Numbered from the stretch's first letter, positions 1 through 8,380 are shown. The stretch is 64,000 nt of DNA from Sphingopyxis terrae subsp. terrae NBRC 15098 (GCF_001598815.1 NZ_BCZQ01000018.1:62001-126000); one strand, 5' to 3'. Notes: generated by a model from the sequence alone, not told the origin. A program made the numbers and translations.

Positions 1-262
1 TGACGAGATTCATGTCCTGCGCCACATTATGCGCGGGAGCGGGGGCGGGCAGGCGCAGTTCGAGCTTCGCCGGTGCGGATGCCTTGGCGGCGGGATCCCA
101 CAGGATGCGCCCGCCAGCATCGGTAACGCGGCCGCCCTTGATCAGCGTCTTGACGCGCTCGCGCGACAGGCTGGGCAAAGCCTCCGCCAGCGCCCGGTCG
201 AGCCGCAACCCGGCCGCGCTGTCGCCCAACGCCACGGTCAGAATGTCGTCGTCCCCCTTCAT
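1..262 (-). CDS. RluD/RluA-type pseudouridine synthase, N-terminal part (runs off window start)
   Basis: Reading the minus strand from the ATG at 262 gives an open frame to the window edge, 87 complete codons with no stop. The protein begins MKGDDDILTVALGDSAAG and contains LRLDRALAEALPSLSR followed by ERVKTLIKGGRV. This is the S4 RNA-binding fold found at the N-terminus of RluA/RluD enzymes, which convert uridine to pseudouridine in 23S rRNA. The next segment leads toward the linker that precedes the catalytic domain, but the catalytic Asp region lies outside the window. It is divergent from chpT with 119 bases between start codons. Family-level identification is good; whether it is RluD itself or a paralogue cannot be told from this fragment. 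Confidence 0.8.
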   Translation of the reverse strand, partial: MKGDDDILTVALGDSAAGLRLDRALAEALPSLSRERVKTLIKGGRVTDAGGRILWDPAAKASAPAKLELRLPAPAPAHNVAQDMNLV

Positions 263-381
263 TGGTCGTCATGTGGCCCCGTCCGGGCAATATTCAAGGG
301 GATGGCGCTTGCCCTGAAGGGGGCCGCTGCCCTAGGAGCGGCGGTGCCGGAAACTGCCGAGCTTGGGGAGCCACTGCATCC

Positions 382-1026
382 ATGACCGACGATCGCGTCG
401 ATTTCGCCTCGATGATGGCCTCGCGCCTGTGTCACGACCTGCTGAGCCCCGTCGGGGCCTTTGCCAACGGCCTCGAGCTGCTGGCCGATGAAAAAGACCC
501 CGAGATGCGGGCGCGGGTGCTCGACCTGCTCGAACAAAGCGCACGGACATCGGCCGCGAAGCTGAAATTCTTCCGGCTCGCCTTCGGATCGGCGGGCGGC
601 TTCGGCGAAGCGGTGCCGCCGACCGAGGCCAAGGGCGCGATCGAAGGGATCATGGCCGACCGCCCGATCACGCTCAACTGGATGATCGGCGAGGACGCGC
701 TGCCCAAACCGGCGGTCAAGATCATCCTCAACCTCGCGCTGATTCTGGTCGATGCGCTGGTCCGCGGCGGACGGCTCGACATCGGCTGCGAGCGGCAGGG
801 CGAAAATATCGAGATTGCGTTGCATGCCGAGGCCGAGCGCATCCTGGTCGATGCCGACGTCGAACGCATCCTTGCGGAAGGCGAGGCGGCGGCCGCGATG
901 ACCTCACGAACCGCTCCCGCGGTGCTCGTTCAGGCGGTGGCGGCGCAGAATAACGGCACCGTGATGCTGGCGCGCGAAACGCCGACGTCTTTGCTCGTCG
1001 GCGCGGTGCTGCGGCCCGCCGGGTAA
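382..1026 (+). CDS. chpT: ChpT-like histidine phosphotransferase
   Basis: The protein has 214 residues. The start chosen is the ATG at 382, which gives MTDDRVDFASMMASRLCHDL; an upstream GTG would add 40 low-complexity residues. The motif LCHDLLSPVGAFANGLELL places the phospho-accepting His at residue 18, as in Caulobacter ChpT, where a helical hairpin carrying His is followed by a degenerate HATPase-like domain. ChpT homodimers move phosphate from the CckA receiver to CtrA and CpdR. Here the gene heads the chemotaxis block, 62 bases before cheA, so it may also serve the motility regulon. The C-terminal half is divergent, as is usual in the family. The functional link to CtrA is inferred from the family and not shown by the sequence. 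Confidence 0.85.
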   Translation: MTDDRVDFASMMASRLCHDLLSPVGAFANGLELLADEKDPEMRARVLDLLEQSARTSAAKLKFFRLAFGSAGGFGEAVPPTEAKGAIEGIMADRPITLNWMIGEDALPKPAVKIILNLALILVDALVRGGRLDIGCERQGENIEIALHAEAERILVDADVERILAEGEAAAAMTSRTAPAVLVQAVAAQNNGTVMLARETPTSLLVGAVLRPAG

Positions 1027-1034
1027 AGCGCTCC

Positions 1035-1042
1035 TTAACCAT
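1035..1042 (+). promoter_or_regulatory. CtrA-like half site upstream of cheA
   Basis: The octamer TTAACCAT lies 47 bases before the cheA start codon, in the short chpT-cheA gap. It matches the half site reported for CtrA in Caulobacter. No second TTAA at the usual 7-base spacing is present, so this is a weak candidate that could occur by chance. Confidence 0.25.
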
Positions 1043-1088
1043 TGTCGGTCATGGTTGCGCCTTGATTTTGGGGCGCAGCGGAACCGCG

Positions 1089-3491
1089 ATGGACGATCTT
1101 CTGAACGATTTTCTGGCTGAAACGTCGGAAATCCTTGCCGATGCCGGCGGGGCGCTGGTCGTGTGGGAGGCCGATCCCGCCGACCGGGCGCAGCTCGATT
1201 CCATCTTTCGGATGATGCACACGATCAAGGGAAGCTCGGGCTTTCTGGCTTTGCCGCGCGTGACCGCGCTTTCGCATGCTGCCGAAGAGGCGCTCGACCA
1301 GGTTCGCCGCGGTCATCGCGCGCCCGACGCTGCGCTCGTCACCGGCGTGCTCGCCATCGTCGATCGACTGTCGATGCTGTGCGAGCGGTTGGCGAGCGAA
1401 GGCGCCGAGCCGGCGGGTGAGGATGGCGACGTTATCGCCTCCCTGTCGGGCGATGCGCCTGATCCGGTGCAGGCGGACGCGGCACCCGCGGTTCCGGCGG
1501 CGATCCGGATGCGGCGCGACGACGATATCATCACCGAATTGCAGGGCTGGCGGTCGATCCGCGTGCCGCTGCCGCTGCTCGACAGCGTGATGACGGGGGT
1601 TACCGACATCGTGCTCGCACGCAATGAATTTGCGCGGATGCTGCGCGAGTCTGGAGCCGATGCGGCACTGATCGGCGCGTTCGACCGCCTTTCCGATTCG
1701 ATCGCGGGGATGCGCCAGTCGGTCAGCCAGATGCGGATGCAGCGTATCGACAAGCTGTTCGCGCCGCTGCCGCGCATCGTGCGCGATCTGGCGCAGGAAC
1801 TGGGCAAGAAGGTCCATTTCGATACGAGTGGCGGCGAGGTCGAGCTCGACCGCGAGATGATGGAGAATATCCGCGATCCGCTGATCCATATCGTCCGCAA
1901 CGCCATCGATCACGGGATCGAGGGGCTCGACGAGCGGGTCGCAGCGGGGAAGGATATTACTGCCACCATCAGGGTTTCGGCGCGCCAGTCGGGCAATCAG
2001 ATCGAAATCGAGGTGCGCGACGACGGGCGCGGCCTGTCGCCCGACGCGCTGGTTGCCAAGGCGATCGCCAACCGGCTGCTCTCGGCGGCCGACGCTCGGA
2101 CGCTGACGCCGGCTGAAAAGCTGGAGCTGATCTTTCGTCCGGGCTTTTCGACCGCGGCGCAGATCACGGAAATTTCCGGCCGCGGCGTCGGCATGGACAT
2201 CGTCAAGGCGAATGTCGAAAAGATCGGCGGCCTCGTCGAACTGCGCAATGAAGAGGGGCGCGGCCTGTCGGTGTTGCTGCGCGTTCCGATGACGCTGACG
2301 ATCATTTCGGGGCTGATGGTGCGCGCAGCAGGGCAATATTTTGCCATTCCGCGCGGATCGGTGCGCGAAATCCTGCTGGAGACGAACGACAGTGTTCGCA
2401 TCGAGCGGCTCGGTGGCGGCGAAATCGCAACGGTGCGCGGCGAGCAATTCCCCTTGCTGCGGCTCGAGGATGTGCTGGCGCGTCAGCGCGGCGACGACGA
2501 CGATGTCGACGACCGCGCGCTCGTCATCATCCGGCCGGGGCAGGGGCAGAGCTATGCGCTCAGCGTCGCGGCGATCCACGACCATGAGGAACTGGTCATC
2601 AAGCCCGCCGCGCCCATGATCATGGCGACCGGCCTTTATGCGGGCACCACGCTGCCCGACAACGGCCGGCCGGTGCTGTTGCTCGATGTTCAGGGGCTGC
2701 TCGCGGCGTCGGGCGTCGATGCCGGTGAAGCCGGCCGCAGTCAGGACCGCGCCGACGAACGCGAGGCGCAGGCCGAACGGGCGCGCAACGCGACGCAATT
2801 GCTGCTGTTCCGCGAGGCCGCCGGCCGCACGCGCGGCGTCCGCCTGTCGGTGATCGAACGGGTCGAGGAAGTGCCGCAATCGGCGCTGTTCGAAAGCGGC
2901 GGCGCCGTTCGGGTGCAGGTCGGCGACGAGATATTCCCCGTCCACGCGGCAACGGTGCCGGCCGGCGAGGCGGCGGTGAAACTGCTGCGACTGTACGACG
3001 GCGATACCGTGATCTGTTACCCGATCGCGGCGGTGATCGACATCGTGCGCCTGCCTGACGTGGTTGAACCCGCGTCCGCGCCGGGCCTGATCGCGGGTGT
3101 GGTGCTGGTCGGCGGCGAGCCGGTCGAACTCATCGATCCTTTCTGGATCATGGAATGTCACGCCGGCGGCCGCACCGCTGTCGCGGGCCGCGCGCCGCTG
3201 TGCCGGCTCGTGGGCGATGCCGACGGGTGGGGCGAGAATTTCCTGGCGCCGCTGCTGCGCGGCGCGGGCTACCGCGTCGCCACCGCCGCCGACGCGGGCG
3301 AGGAGGCCGATGTGATGCTGTGCCTGACCGAAAGCGGACAGGGCTGCGGCCATGATGCGGGCGATCTTCCCGTCATCTGCTTGCGGTCGGCAGTGGTTTC
3401 GGCAAGCCCCGAGGGCGCGAGCGTCTATCGCTACGACCGTGCGGGCTTGCTCGCTGCGCTGCGCCGTAAGGTCGGAGGAGCGCGGTCATGA
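1089..3491 (+). CDS. cheA: Chemotaxis histidine kinase CheA with duplicated CheW domain and receiver-like tail
   Basis: The protein has 800 residues from the ATG at 1089. Domains in order are an HPt domain with phospho-accepting His44 in MMHTIKGSSGF; a dimerisation region around 155-250; the ATPase with N box near N271 (IVRNAIDHG), DDGRG at 311-315 and GRGVGMD at 364-370; a CheW-like domain at about 402-540; a second CheW-like domain at about 568-695; and a tail at 702-800. The tail has a receiver-like pattern, but CLTES stands where the phospho-acceptor Asp is expected. CheA autophosphorylates and passes phosphate to CheY and CheB. It overlaps cheW by 4 bases. No separate P2 domain is evident. 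The extra C-terminal domains are the unusual part. Confidence 0.93.
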   Translation: MDDLLNDFLAETSEILADAGGALVVWEADPADRAQLDSIFRMMHTIKGSSGFLALPRVTALSHAAEEALDQVRRGHRAPDAALVTGVLAIVDRLSMLCERLASEGAEPAGEDGDVIASLSGDAPDPVQADAAPAVPAAIRMRRDDDIITELQGWRSIRVPLPLLDSVMTGVTDIVLARNEFARMLRESGADAALIGAFDRLSDSIAGMRQSVSQMRMQRIDKLFAPLPRIVRDLAQELGKKVHFDTSGGEVELDREMMENIRDPLIHIVRNAIDHGIEGLDERVAAGKDITATIRVSARQSGNQIEIEVRDDGRGLSPDALVAKAIANRLLSAADARTLTPAEKLELIFRPGFSTAAQITEISGRGVGMDIVKANVEKIGGLVELRNEEGRGLSVLLRVPMTLTIISGLMVRAAGQYFAIPRGSVREILLETNDSVRIERLGGGEIATVRGEQFPLLRLEDVLARQRGDDDDVDDRALVIIRPGQGQSYALSVAAIHDHEELVIKPAAPMIMATGLYAGTTLPDNGRPVLLLDVQGLLAASGVDAGEAGRSQDRADEREAQAERARNATQLLLFREAAGRTRGVRLSVIERVEEVPQSALFESGGAVRVQVGDEIFPVHAATVPAGEAAVKLLRLYDGDTVICYPIAAVIDIVRLPDVVEPASAPGLIAGVVLVGGEPVELIDPFWIMECHAGGRTAVAGRAPLCRLVGDADGWGENFLAPLLRGAGYRVATAADAGEEADVMLCLTESGQGCGHDAGDLPVICLRSAVVSASPEGASVYRYDRAGLLAALRRKVGGARS

Positions 3492-3925
3492 TGGAAAAGC
3501 TGTATCTGATCGCGCGCATCGCCGACACGCGCGTCGCGCTGCGCTCGCGCTCGATCAACTCGGTCGTCACGGTCGGGGCGCCGGTCGAAGTGCCGGGCGC
3601 GCCGCCGCACGTCGCGGGCCTGTTCGCGCTGCGCAGCCGCGTCTTCACGCTGATCGACCCGCATGTCGTCGTCGGCCTGCCGCCGGTGGCGGTCGCGAGC
3701 GGGCAGCGGGTGATCGTCGTCGATGTCGCGGAACATGGCTACGCACTGCTTGCCGACGAAATCGAGGATGTGTGCTTCATCGACGCGGCCGAGACGCGCC
3801 TGGCCGGCAAGCTGATGCCGGGATGGGCGCGCGTCGCCGAAGCGATGATCGAGCATGAGGGCGCGTCGCTGCTCGTGGTCGATCCGTCGCATTTTATCGT
3901 ACCGCCCGCGCTTAAGGCAGCGTGA
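3488..3925 (+). CDS. cheW: Chemotaxis coupling protein CheW
   Basis: The protein has 145 residues and is a single CheW (SH3-like) domain. The core VAGLFALRSRVFTLIDPHVV is followed by LLADEIEDVCFID, the typical beta-strand pattern of the scaffold that couples receptors to CheA. GGAGG lies about 10 bases upstream, inside cheA, and the ATG at 3488 overlaps the cheA TGA, so translation is probably coupled. A second ATG directly follows at 3491. A CheW gene right after cheA fits one operon. No chemoreceptor gene is in this window. Confidence 0.9.
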   Translation: MMEKLYLIARIADTRVALRSRSINSVVTVGAPVEVPGAPPHVAGLFALRSRVFTLIDPHVVVGLPPVAVASGQRVIVVDVAEHGYALLADEIEDVCFIDAAETRLAGKLMPGWARVAEAMIEHEGASLLVVDPSHFIVPPALKAA

Positions 3926-3945
3926 TGCGGGCCGTATTAACATAG

Positions 3946-3960
3946 TGGACACCCCTTCGC
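3946..3960 (+). promoter_or_regulatory. Possible sigma-54-type -24/-12 element upstream of cheY
   Basis: TGGACACCCCTTCGC has the GG-N10-GC spacing required for sigma-54 promoters and lies 37 bases before the cheY ATG. It differs from the consensus TGGCAC-N5-TTGC at positions inside both boxes, so it is only a weak candidate. Flagellar genes of alphaproteobacteria are often sigma-54 dependent, which is why it is listed. Confidence 0.2.
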
Positions 3961-3996
3961 CGTAACGTGGCGTAAATTCCGGGGTCGGAGGAATAA

Positions 3997-4371
3997 ATGT
4001 CGAAATCCTGTCTGGTCGTCGATGACAGCAAAGTCATTCGCAAGGTCGCGCGACATATTCTTGAAAGCATGTCCTTTTCGGTCGACGAAGCGGCCGACGG
4101 GCAGGAGGCGCTGACCTTCTGCCGCGCCAATCGGCCCGACGTGATCCTGCTCGACTGGAACATGCCGGTGATGAGCGGGATGGAATTTCTCGGCGCCTTC
4201 AACGATCTCGATTTCGGGATCGAGGAGCGCCCGCGCGTCGTCTTTTGCACGACCGAAAACAGCATCGACCATATCCGCGCCGCGATCGAGGCCGGAGCCG
4301 ACGAATATGTCATGAAGCCGTTCGATCGCGAGACGCTGGAAGGGAAATTGCAACTCGTCGGCGTTGCCTGA
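3997..4371 (+). CDS. cheY: Single-domain response regulator CheY
   Basis: The protein has 124 residues, one receiver domain and no output domain. The acidic pair is D9-D10, the phospho-acceptor is D53 in LLDWNMPVMSG, the switch Thr lies in FCTTEN (T85/T86), and the conserved Lys is K107 in YVMKPFD. GGAGGA at 3987-3992 is a strong ribosome site 4 bases before the ATG. Phospho-CheY binds the flagellar motor switch. It sits between cheW and cheB in the same operon, preceded by a 71-base gap that could hold an internal promoter. Confidence 0.93.
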   Translation: MSKSCLVVDDSKVIRKVARHILESMSFSVDEAADGQEALTFCRANRPDVILLDWNMPVMSGMEFLGAFNDLDFGIEERPRVVFCTTENSIDHIRAAIEAGADEYVMKPFDRETLEGKLQLVGVA

Positions 4372-4379
4372 GCCCGGAC

Positions 4380-5495
4380 GTGTCGCTGCCCCAATCTTCG
4401 CTGACTGATCCCAGGGTCGAAACCGACATACCGGCGGCGCGCACGGTTCGCGTGATGCTGGTCGACGACAGCCTGGTCGTCCGCAGCATCCTTGAGCGCA
4501 TTGTCGACGGTACCCCGGGGCTGACGGTGTGTGCCTCGGTCGCATCGGCGCATGATGCGCTTGCCTTTCTGGCGACCGAGCCCGTCGATGTCGTGGTGCT
4601 CGATATCGAAATGCCGGGGATGAACGGGATCGACGCGCTGCCGCATATCCTGCGCAGCGCCGTGAACGCCCGTGTCCTGATCCTCTCGTCGAACTGCGTC
4701 GAGGGCGGCCCGGCCGCGATCGACGCGCTCTCGCTCGGCGCGAGCGATACGCTGGCGAAGCCGGGGCGGGGCAGCTTTTCGGGTCGCTTCGCCGAGATTC
4801 TGACCGACCGCATCCTGTCGCTCGGCCAGCGGCAGCCGATCCCGCCCGCGGCGCGGCTCGCCCGCCGCGAAATTCCGCCACCGGCCCCGGTGGCATTCGA
4901 TGCGGCGGCGCCGCTCGCCTGCATCGCGGTCGCGGCCTCGACCGGCGGCATTCCGGCGTTCACCAACTTCCTCGCCAATCTCGACCCGCGGATTTCGGCG
5001 CCGATCCTGCTGACCCAGCATCTGCCCGACGCCTTCATGGAATTTTACGCGCGCCAGATCGCGACGATGACGGCGCGCACCGTTCGCGTCGCGGCGGCGG
5101 GCATGCCGGTATTGCCGAACCATATCTATCTCGCCCCCGGCGATGCCCATCTGATGGTCGTCAATGCAGGGCGGCGGCAGGAAATCGCGCTCGATCGCCG
5201 TCCGGTCGACAATGGCTGTTGCCCCTCCGCCGACCCGATGCTGGCTTCGGTCGCCGATGTCTATGGCGCCGGCGGTGTGGCCGTCGTGCTGAGCGGCATG
5301 GGCCGCGACGGGGCGACCGGCGCGGCGCGACTGAAGGATGCGGGCGGCACGGTCCTCGCGCAGGCGCCCGAAAGCTGCGTCATCTGGGGGATGCCCGGCG
5401 CCGTTGCCAAAGCCGGGATTGCCGCGGCGACGCTCAACCCCGATGCGATCGCGCTGATGCTCGGCGCCTATCTTGGCGGCAGCAAAAAGTCATGA
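4380..5495 (+). CDS. cheB: Protein-glutamate methylesterase CheB
   Basis: The protein has 371 residues from the GTG at 4380, 8 bases after the cheY stop. An ATG at 4455 would cut into the first receiver strand (VRVMLVDDS), so the GTG is preferred. The receiver has D29-D30 and phospho-acceptor D75 (VLDIEMPGMNG). The esterase domain has the catalytic triad S187 (AASTGG), H214 (TQHLP) and D310 (GMGRDGATG). CheB removes methyl groups from chemoreceptor glutamates to give adaptation, opposing CheR encoded next. It overlaps cheR by 4 bases. All catalytic residues are present. Confidence 0.93.
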   Translation: MSLPQSSLTDPRVETDIPAARTVRVMLVDDSLVVRSILERIVDGTPGLTVCASVASAHDALAFLATEPVDVVVLDIEMPGMNGIDALPHILRSAVNARVLILSSNCVEGGPAAIDALSLGASDTLAKPGRGSFSGRFAEILTDRILSLGQRQPIPPAARLARREIPPPAPVAFDAAAPLACIAVAASTGGIPAFTNFLANLDPRISAPILLTQHLPDAFMEFYARQIATMTARTVRVAAAGMPVLPNHIYLAPGDAHLMVVNAGRRQEIALDRRPVDNGCCPSADPMLASVADVYGAGGVAVVLSGMGRDGATGAARLKDAGGTVLAQAPESCVIWGMPGAVAKAGIAAATLNPDAIALMLGAYLGGSKKS

Positions 5496-6349
5496 TGGGC
5501 GGCGGCGCCAGCGAGTCCGCCTATCGCGTGCTGATGGGCGTGCTCGAATCGCGCACCGGCCAGACGCTGTCGCCGAACCGGATATGGCGGATCGAAATGT
5601 CGCTGAAGCCGGTGATGCAGCGTCACGGCATCGCCGATCTCGACGCGCTTGTCGCCGCGCTCGTCACCTCGACCAGCCGGCAACTGCTCGACGACACGGT
5701 CGATGCGATGCTCAACAACGAAACCTATTTCTATCGCGAACATAGTGTGTTCGATGACATAGCGAAGACCGCGCTTGAACATATTCGCGAAACCAATGCG
5801 GCCAAGCGGCGCGTGACGATCTGGCATTGCGGCGTGTCGACCGGCCAGGAAGCCTATTCGATGGCAATGCTGCTCGCCGAACAGGGCGAGCAATGGGCGG
5901 GGTGGCAGGTCGATGTCGTCGGCACCGACGTCAGCTACCATGCGATCAGCCGCGCGCGCGTCGGGCTGTACAGTCAGTTCGAGATTCAGCGCGGGCTGCC
6001 GGTGCAGCGCATGGTGCGATGGTTCGACCAGACCGAAGGCGGCTGGCTGGCCAAGGCCGACCTGAGGCGCCGGATCGACTTTTCGGTGCAGAATATGCTC
6101 GTCGATCGCCCGCCGCTTGCCAGCCCGGCCGATCTCATCTTTTGCCGCAACCTGTTGCTCTATTTCTCGCTGCCGATGCGGCAGAAGGCCTTCGCGCGGC
6201 TGCGTTCGGTCGCCGCGCCGCAAAGCTTTCTGGTGCTGGGGGCGGGCGAGACGGTGCTCGGCCAGACCGACCAGTTCGTGGCGAGCCGCCGCCTGCGCGG
6301 GCTTTACGAGCCCGCCGACCAGCAGGTGCGCGCGCCGGTCGCGGCCTGA
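5492..6349 (+). CDS. cheR: Chemotaxis protein methyltransferase CheR
   Basis: The protein has 285 residues; the ATG at 5492 overlaps the cheB stop. It has the CheR N-terminal helical domain with NNETYFYRE around residues 75-83, then an S-adenosylmethionine fold with HCGVSTGQEAYSMAMLL (112-128) replacing the common CSTGEEPYS, and LIFCRNLLLYF near the C-terminal third. CheR methylates receptor glutamates using SAM. No C-terminal pentapeptide-binding insertion or TPR domain is obvious. It ends the recognisable chemotaxis operon. Confidence 0.92.
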   Translation: MMGGGASESAYRVLMGVLESRTGQTLSPNRIWRIEMSLKPVMQRHGIADLDALVAALVTSTSRQLLDDTVDAMLNNETYFYREHSVFDDIAKTALEHIRETNAAKRRVTIWHCGVSTGQEAYSMAMLLAEQGEQWAGWQVDVVGTDVSYHAISRARVGLYSQFEIQRGLPVQRMVRWFDQTEGGWLAKADLRRRIDFSVQNMLVDRPPLASPADLIFCRNLLLYFSLPMRQKAFARLRSVAAPQSFLVLGAGETVLGQTDQFVASRRLRGLYEPADQQVRAPVAA

Positions 6350-6415
6350 CCTTGCAATTTGCGCCCGACTGGCGCAAGCGAACGCAAGGCAGGGCAGGAA
6401 CGGGCCGCGACACGC

Positions 6416-7105
6416 ATGAGCGACTTTATCGAACGCTGGTCACCCAATTTCGACGAGCGCGCGCTGCCCATCTCGATGATCGTGCTGCATTATACCGGCA
6501 TGAAGACCGGCGCCGAAGCCCTTGATCGGCTTGCCGATCCCGAGGCGAAGGTGTCGGCGCATTATGTCGTCAGCGAGGACGGCCAGATCACCCATATGGT
6601 GCCCGAGGACAAGCGCGCTTGGCACGCGGGCAAGTCCCACTGGCGCGGGATCAGCGACATCAATTCGGCGAGCGTCGGGATCGAGATCGTCAATCCCGGT
6701 CATGAATTCGGCTATGTTCCCTTTCCCGACCCGCAAGTCGCCTCGGTCGTGCGGCTCGTTCATCAGATCAAGGACCGCCACGCGATCACGCGCGGCAATG
6801 TCGTCGGCCATTCGGACATCGCGCCGACGCGCAAGCAGGATCCGGGCGAGCTTTTTCCGTGGGGCGAACTGGCGCGCCGGCGCTTGGCGCTGCCGCGGCC
6901 GACCAAGAAACTGACCGATCCGCTATGGACGGACGCCGGTTTCCTGCTCGCGCTCGAACGCTTCGGCTATGATGTCACCGACGGCTTTGCCGCGACCGTC
7001 GCCTTTCAGCGCCGTTTCCGCCCCGAACTGATCGACGGGACGATCGACGGCGAATGCCGCGCGATCCTGCTCGCACTGCTGCTGCCGCAGCCCGAGGGTG
7101 ATTGA
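6416..7105 (+). CDS. N-acetylmuramoyl-L-alanine amidase (AmiD/AmpD-type, zinc amidase)
   Basis: The protein has 229 residues from the ATG at 6416. It is an Amidase_2 fold: VLHYTGMK carries zinc ligand His25, then SAHYVVSEDGQI, AWHAGKSHW and SVGIEIVNPG, and VVGHSDIAPTRKQDPGELFPW carries zinc ligand H132 and the KxDP motif at 140-143. A C-terminal helical segment (about 165-225) resembles a small peptidoglycan-binding domain. It cleaves the amide bond between N-acetylmuramic acid and L-Ala. No signal peptide or lipobox is visible, so it may act on cytoplasmic muropeptides like AmpD even though the layout is closer to AmiD. It follows cheR by 66 bases on the same strand. Confidence 0.88.
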   Translation: MSDFIERWSPNFDERALPISMIVLHYTGMKTGAEALDRLADPEAKVSAHYVVSEDGQITHMVPEDKRAWHAGKSHWRGISDINSASVGIEIVNPGHEFGYVPFPDPQVASVVRLVHQIKDRHAITRGNVVGHSDIAPTRKQDPGELFPWGELARRRLALPRPTKKLTDPLWTDAGFLLALERFGYDVTDGFAATVAFQRRFRPELIDGTIDGECRAILLALLLPQPEGD

Positions 7106-7146
7106 TCGAGCGGGAGCGACTGGAAACGAACATCGTCTTCATCGTC

Positions 7147-7227
7147 ATCCCGGATCAAGTCCGGGATAACGAAGGTATGAAAGTCCCGCTTCGATGTTGT
7201 GTACCCCGGCCTTCGCCGGGGTACACA
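7147..7227. repeat. Pair of REP-like palindromes in the gap after the amidase gene
   Basis: Two perfect inverted repeats lie side by side. The first has 8-bp arms ATCCCGGA/TCCGGGAT (7147-7154 and 7160-7167) around a 5-base centre. The second has 13-bp arms starting TGTGTACCCCGG (7198-7210 and 7215-7227) around the 4-base loop CTTC. Both resemble dispersed repeats common in sphingomonad and rhizobial chromosomes. The second could also work as a transcription stop for the amidase gene, but no T tract follows. The rest of the 272-base gap before the hydrolase shows nothing else clear. Confidence 0.7.
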
Positions 7228-7377
7228 AAGCGGTTCGCCGAAACGTCCGCCAACCACCCCAAAGCCGACAAATCGAAAATTTGCAGCGCTTGCTGTCACC
7301 ACCCGCCATTTGTTGCAGCTTGCCAGGGCTCACGCGCTCGGCCAGACGGTTTTGAAATGAAACCAGAGGAGCGATGC

Positions 7378-8301
7378 ATGAGCGGCGATTTCGATCAGGT
7401 GCGGGTCAGGCTGGCGACGGGGGTCGAGCTCGACGTTGTTGATATGGGGCCGCGCGATGCGCCGGTGCTGATCTTCCTCCACGGCTTTCCCGAATCGCAC
7501 CGCACCTGGCGCTTTCAGCTGCCGCATTTCGCGCAGCATTTCCGCTGCATCGCGCCCGATCAGCGCGGCTATCGCGGGTCGTCGAAGCCGCAGGACGCCG
7601 CCTCCTACACCCCCGACAAGCTGATCGCCGACATCTTCGCGCTCGCCGATGCGCTGGATGTCGCCGATTTCACGGTCGTCGGGCATGATTGGGGCGGGGC
7701 GATCGCGTGGGGTGTGGCGCTCGGCGGTCAGACGGGGGGATTGCATCCCGAATGGTCGGGCCGCGTCACGCGGGCGGTCATCGCCAATGCGCCGCACCCT
7801 GCGATCTTTCAGCGCTTGCTGCTGACCAATGCCGAGCAGCGCGCGGCGAGCCAGTATATCCGTACCTTCCGCGATCCTGCCAGCGACGCGATCATCGAGG
7901 AGCATGGCATTGCGGGCATCCTGGCCCATGCCTTTGCGGGCAGGGTGCCGAGCGGCGGGATCCAGCCGCCCGACGAGATCGCCCGGCTGCTCAAGGATTG
8001 GGAGGATCGCGACACCTGCCGCGCAATGATCAACTGGTATCGCGGTTCGCCCGCCAATGTGCCCGCAATGGACGACCCCTATGCCGAGCCGCCCGCGATG
8101 CCTTTTCCGAAGCTGACGATCCCGACGCTGGTCGTCTGGGCGCTCGACGATGTCGCGCTGCCGCCGTGCAACCTTGACGGGATCGAGGAACTGGTGCCCG
8201 ATATCACCATCGTGAAGGTGCCGGGCTGCGGCCATTTCGTGCCTTGGGAAGCGCCCGATGCGGTCAACGCCGCGATGGACGAATTTCTCGCCGCAAACTG
8301 A
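7378..8301 (+). CDS. Alpha/beta hydrolase, epoxide-hydrolase or dehalogenase-like
   Basis: The protein has 307 residues. AGAGGA lies 7 bases before the ATG at 7378; longer frames would read through the upstream repeats and are rejected. LIFLHGFPES gives the oxyanion HGxP motif, and VVGHDWGGAIAW supplies an Asp nucleophile at 104 instead of Ser, the mark of epoxide hydrolases and haloalkane/haloacetate dehalogenases. WALDDVALPP and GCGHFVPWEAPD carry the late Asp and catalytic His. These enzymes hydrolyse epoxides or C-halogen bonds through a covalent ester. The real substrate is not visible. The gene stands alone, with hairpins on both sides. Confidence 0.85.
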   Translation: MSGDFDQVRVRLATGVELDVVDMGPRDAPVLIFLHGFPESHRTWRFQLPHFAQHFRCIAPDQRGYRGSSKPQDAASYTPDKLIADIFALADALDVADFTVVGHDWGGAIAWGVALGGQTGGLHPEWSGRVTRAVIANAPHPAIFQRLLLTNAEQRAASQYIRTFRDPASDAIIEEHGIAGILAHAFAGRVPSGGIQPPDEIARLLKDWEDRDTCRAMINWYRGSPANVPAMDDPYAEPPAMPFPKLTIPTLVVWALDDVALPPCNLDGIEELVPDITIVKVPGCGHFVPWEAPDAVNAAMDEFLAAN

Positions 8302-8332
8302 CCCGGGTCGCCGTTTCGCGGAGCCCGAAAAA

Positions 8333-8361
8333 CGGCGGACGACTGTAACAGTCGCCCGCCG
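8333..8361 (+). terminator. Hairpin after the hydrolase gene
   Basis: A 13-bp stem with one mismatch (8333-8345 against 8349-8361) closes on the three-base loop TAA, 31 bases after the hydrolase stop. A short TTTT follows some 10 bases later, so it is an imperfect intrinsic terminator at best. Confidence 0.5.
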
Positions 8362-8380
8362 GAGGCGTCGGTTTTGGGGT

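Noticed and set aside
1035-3353. A 772-codon open frame on the minus strand across cheA
   Set aside because: Composition is Arg/His/Ala-rich without motifs, as expected for an antisense shadow of a GC-rich gene. CheA in the other strand has complete domains.
7102-7377. Upstream extension of the hydrolase gene through the repeats
   Set aside because: The added 92 residues are the translation of REP-like palindromes, and a good ribosome site precedes the ATG at 7378.
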